Of a DNA stretch of 17,950 nt, positions 16,740-17,950 are shown piece by piece (the first letter of the stretch is position 1; each line of letters begins with the position of its first letter). A model generated the notes under the pieces. The model made no database searches. It was not told the origin of the DNA and saw nothing but the letters and a program-made list of their open reading frames with translations. Origin of the DNA: JAWXBG01 sp034439875 (GTDB lineage Bacteria > Bacteroidota > Bacteroidia > Flavobacteriales_D > Sanyastnellaceae); assembly GCA_034439875.1 (NCBI GenBank), contig JAWXBG010000064.1:1-17950 (forward strand). Reading direction: 5' to 3'. The translations under genes and the position numbers were made by a program.

Positions 16740-17549
16740 ATGAAAACCAAGATAGCAACACTTGCCTTTTTGTTCGTAGGATTCGGACTTTTTGCGCAGG
16801 AACCATCGGACACAACCAAGTTTAAATTTGGCGACAAAAGAGTCATTCTTATTGACGACCATCCAACAGACAGCACAGACGTATCGTGGGAGGATGATGA
16901 GAAGGATTGTGGAAAAAGCCAACTCACCTATTGGGACGGGGTAGATTTCGGGGTAAACATTCTTTTGAATAAAGATGGTAAAACAACTTTTGAAGGAGAT
17001 GAAGAATGGTTGCAATTGGATTATGCCCGTTCATTCTCATGGAGATTCAACATTTTTGAAGGAAAGCTCCGTTTGTTTGACGATTACGTGGGCATTGTAT
17101 CAGGCGCAGGTATTACATATAACAGCTATGGATTAAAGAATAACGTGACATTGGTGAACGTGGACGACTCTACGTTTGCGGTGCCAGACACGCTCATCAA
17201 CTTTAGCAAAAACAAGTTGCGCGCTTCGTATGTAAACGTGCCTTTGATGCTTGAATTTAACACGAGCAAGGACTGTGATAAAAACGTTCACGTTGCCGCA
17301 GGAGTTATAGGTGGATGGAGAATGGGCTCGATTACCAAGCAAAGGTTTGATGTAAATGACAATGAAGTGAGATCACGTGTGAAGAACGATTTCAACATGA
17401 CCAACTTCACTCTAGACGCAACGGTTCGCGTTGGTTATAGAAACCTGACTCTATTTGCAACGTATGGACTTACCCCTCTATTTGAAGACGACAAAGGCCC
17501 GGAGGTGTATCCGGTAACTGTTGGAATAGCACTTGTGCCGTTCTCGTAA
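16740..17549 (+). CDS. Outer-membrane beta-barrel protein (porin/PorT-like family)
   Basis: The 269-residue precursor has a short signal peptide (MKTKIATLAFLFVGFGLFAQ), an acidic N-terminal linker rich in Asp (about 38-54, DDHPTDSTDVSWEDDEKD) and then alternating strands typical of an 8- to 10-stranded barrel. Examples are YWDGVDFGVNILL, DDYVGIVSGAGITYNSYGL, RASYVNVPLMLEF, KNVHVAAGVIGGWRMG, FTLDATVRVGYRNLTLFATY and PVTVGIALVPFS. The pattern fits the outer-membrane beta-barrel families PF13568/PF13505; it is too generic for a named gene. An ATG at 16722 adds six residues, but 16740 gives the cleaner signal peptide. It lies 124 bases after the protease gene, with no convincing terminator between, so read-through is possible. 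It is not recognisably PorP/SprF. Confidence 0.82.
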   Translation: MKTKIATLAFLFVGFGLFAQEPSDTTKFKFGDKRVILIDDHPTDSTDVSWEDDEKDCGKSQLTYWDGVDFGVNILLNKDGKTTFEGDEEWLQLDYARSFSWRFNIFEGKLRLFDDYVGIVSGAGITYNSYGLKNNVTLVNVDDSTFAVPDTLINFSKNKLRASYVNVPLMLEFNTSKDCDKNVHVAAGVIGGWRMGSITKQRFDVNDNEVRSRVKNDFNMTNFTLDATVRVGYRNLTLFATYGLTPLFEDDKGPEVYPVTVGIALVPFS

Positions 17550-17560
17550 AAAATCTCCGT

Positions 17561-17580
17561 TTCGCAATAAGCGAAGTTTT
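17561..17580 (+). terminator. First of two tandem hairpins after the outer-membrane protein gene
   Basis: TTCGC (17561-17565) and GCGAA (17571-17575) form a 5-bp stem with loop AATAA, followed by G and a T-tract. Weak alone, but it sits directly before a stronger hairpin. Confidence 0.5.
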
Positions 17581-17584
17581 TCAA

Positions 17585-17618
17585 CAGGGCGGTTCCTTAA
17601 AGGACCGCCTTGTTTTTT
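17585..17618 (+). terminator. Intrinsic terminator after the outer-membrane protein gene
   Basis: CAGGGCGGTTCC (17585-17596) pairs with GGACCGCCTTG (17602-17612) with one bulged T and one G-T wobble, a small TTAAA loop, and six T at 17613-17618. GC-rich stem plus T-run makes this a good intrinsic terminator about 35 bases after the stop codon. Confidence 0.85.
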
Positions 17619-17620
17619 GT

Positions 17621-17632
17621 TATACCGTTTGG
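17621..17632. repeat. Partial third copy of the intergenic CCAAAACGGTAT-type repeat
   Basis: Read on the minus strand this is ATCCAAACGGTATA, matching copies at 7571 and 8084 except for one A fewer in the central run. It lies just past the terminator, again at a gene end. Confidence 0.4.
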
Positions 17633-17950
17633 ATGTATGTAAAAGCCCAATTTCGTTTCAAGCCATTGAACTAGTCATAAACCCAGAATCCGCATTGGAA
17701 ATCTATTGCAGCGCTGAAACCCTTTGATATCAAGCACTTTCTCGATTTTTATTCTTGATGTATGAATATACACCATCAAATATTCCCGCATTGCGCATTG
17801 GAAGTGTCTTGAGGTTAATGCGCCGCGGGATTCTCGAATCTACACGATGGAGCAAAGTAATAGTGCGACTTATGAATTCCGATATCTCCACCGCGTGATT
17901 CGGGATAATACCAATTCTGCACAATAAATAGCCCATGCTGCATTGCGCAC
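17633..17950. other. Non-coding or unrecognised region at the window end
   Basis: I see no supportable gene in these 318 bases. Short open frames exist on both strands, including a 68-codon minus-strand frame (17730-17936) without a signal peptide, known motif or clear start context. GCATTGCGCA occurs twice (17788-17797 and 17940-17949), and ATAATACC near 17905 recalls the ATACC arm of the intergenic repeats. It could be a spacer rich in dispersed repeats or a decayed gene; the sequence does not decide. Confidence 0.4.

Noticed and set aside
17533..17727. 64-codon plus-strand frame at the end of the outer-membrane protein gene
   Set aside because: It overlaps the gene's 3' end and reads straight through both terminator hairpins, so it is unlikely to be translated.
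17730..17936. 68-codon minus-strand frame near the window end
   Set aside because: No motif, signal peptide or start context; kept only as part of the description of the gene-free tail.

Overview
The window looks like chromosomal DNA from a member of the Bacteroidota, probably a Flavobacteriales-type gliding or marine lineage. The evidence is three very large secreted proteins with type IX secretion system (T9SS) C-terminal sorting domains (two type A, one type B), a TonB-dependent receptor with an N-terminal carboxypeptidase-regulatory-like domain, an outer-membrane beta-barrel protein, absent or weak Shine-Dalgarno sites, and one good match to the Bacteroidota promoter box TAnnTTTG. I see no rRNA, tRNA, CRISPR array, integrase or recognisable transposase.

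Layout. Positions 1-1955 (+) are the end of a surface-polysaccharide cluster: the C-terminal tail of a membrane protein (flippase-like), a SAM-dependent methyltransferase, and a family 4-type glycosyltransferase joined to it by an ATGA stop/start overlap. It ends tail-to-tail, with a 19-base coding overlap, against a TonB-dependent receptor gene (1937-4393, -). A 145-base divergent region with two overlapping candidate promoters separates that gene from a secreted 972-residue T9SS type A protein carrying two CARDB-like domains and a GEVED domain (4539-7457, +). A strong hairpin terminator follows. Next come two minus-strand genes: a small uncharacterised lipoprotein (7580-7918) and a 5.8-kb gene for a giant multi-PKD adhesin-like protein with a type B sorting domain (8100-13868). 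Divergent from this is a subtilisin-like (S8) protease with FN3-like and GEVED domains and a type A sorting domain (13988-16615, +), followed by an outer-membrane beta-barrel gene (16740-17549, +) ending in tandem hairpins. The last 330 bases hold no gene I can support.

How the genes fit together. Nearly all products act at or beyond the outer membrane: glycan assembly, TonB-type transport, T9SS-exported cargo and an outer-membrane barrel. The three T9SS substrates depend on a secretion machine encoded elsewhere; no Por/Gld/Spr component is visible here. The most unusual points are a Glu in place of the catalytic Asp in the S8 protease, an identical 12-base string placed so that both neighbouring minus-strand genes take their TAA stop codon from it, and the ambiguous, unusually long N-terminus of the PKD giant. 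I did not find a clear new multi-gene system; the window reads as a surface and secretion region of a Bacteroidota genome.
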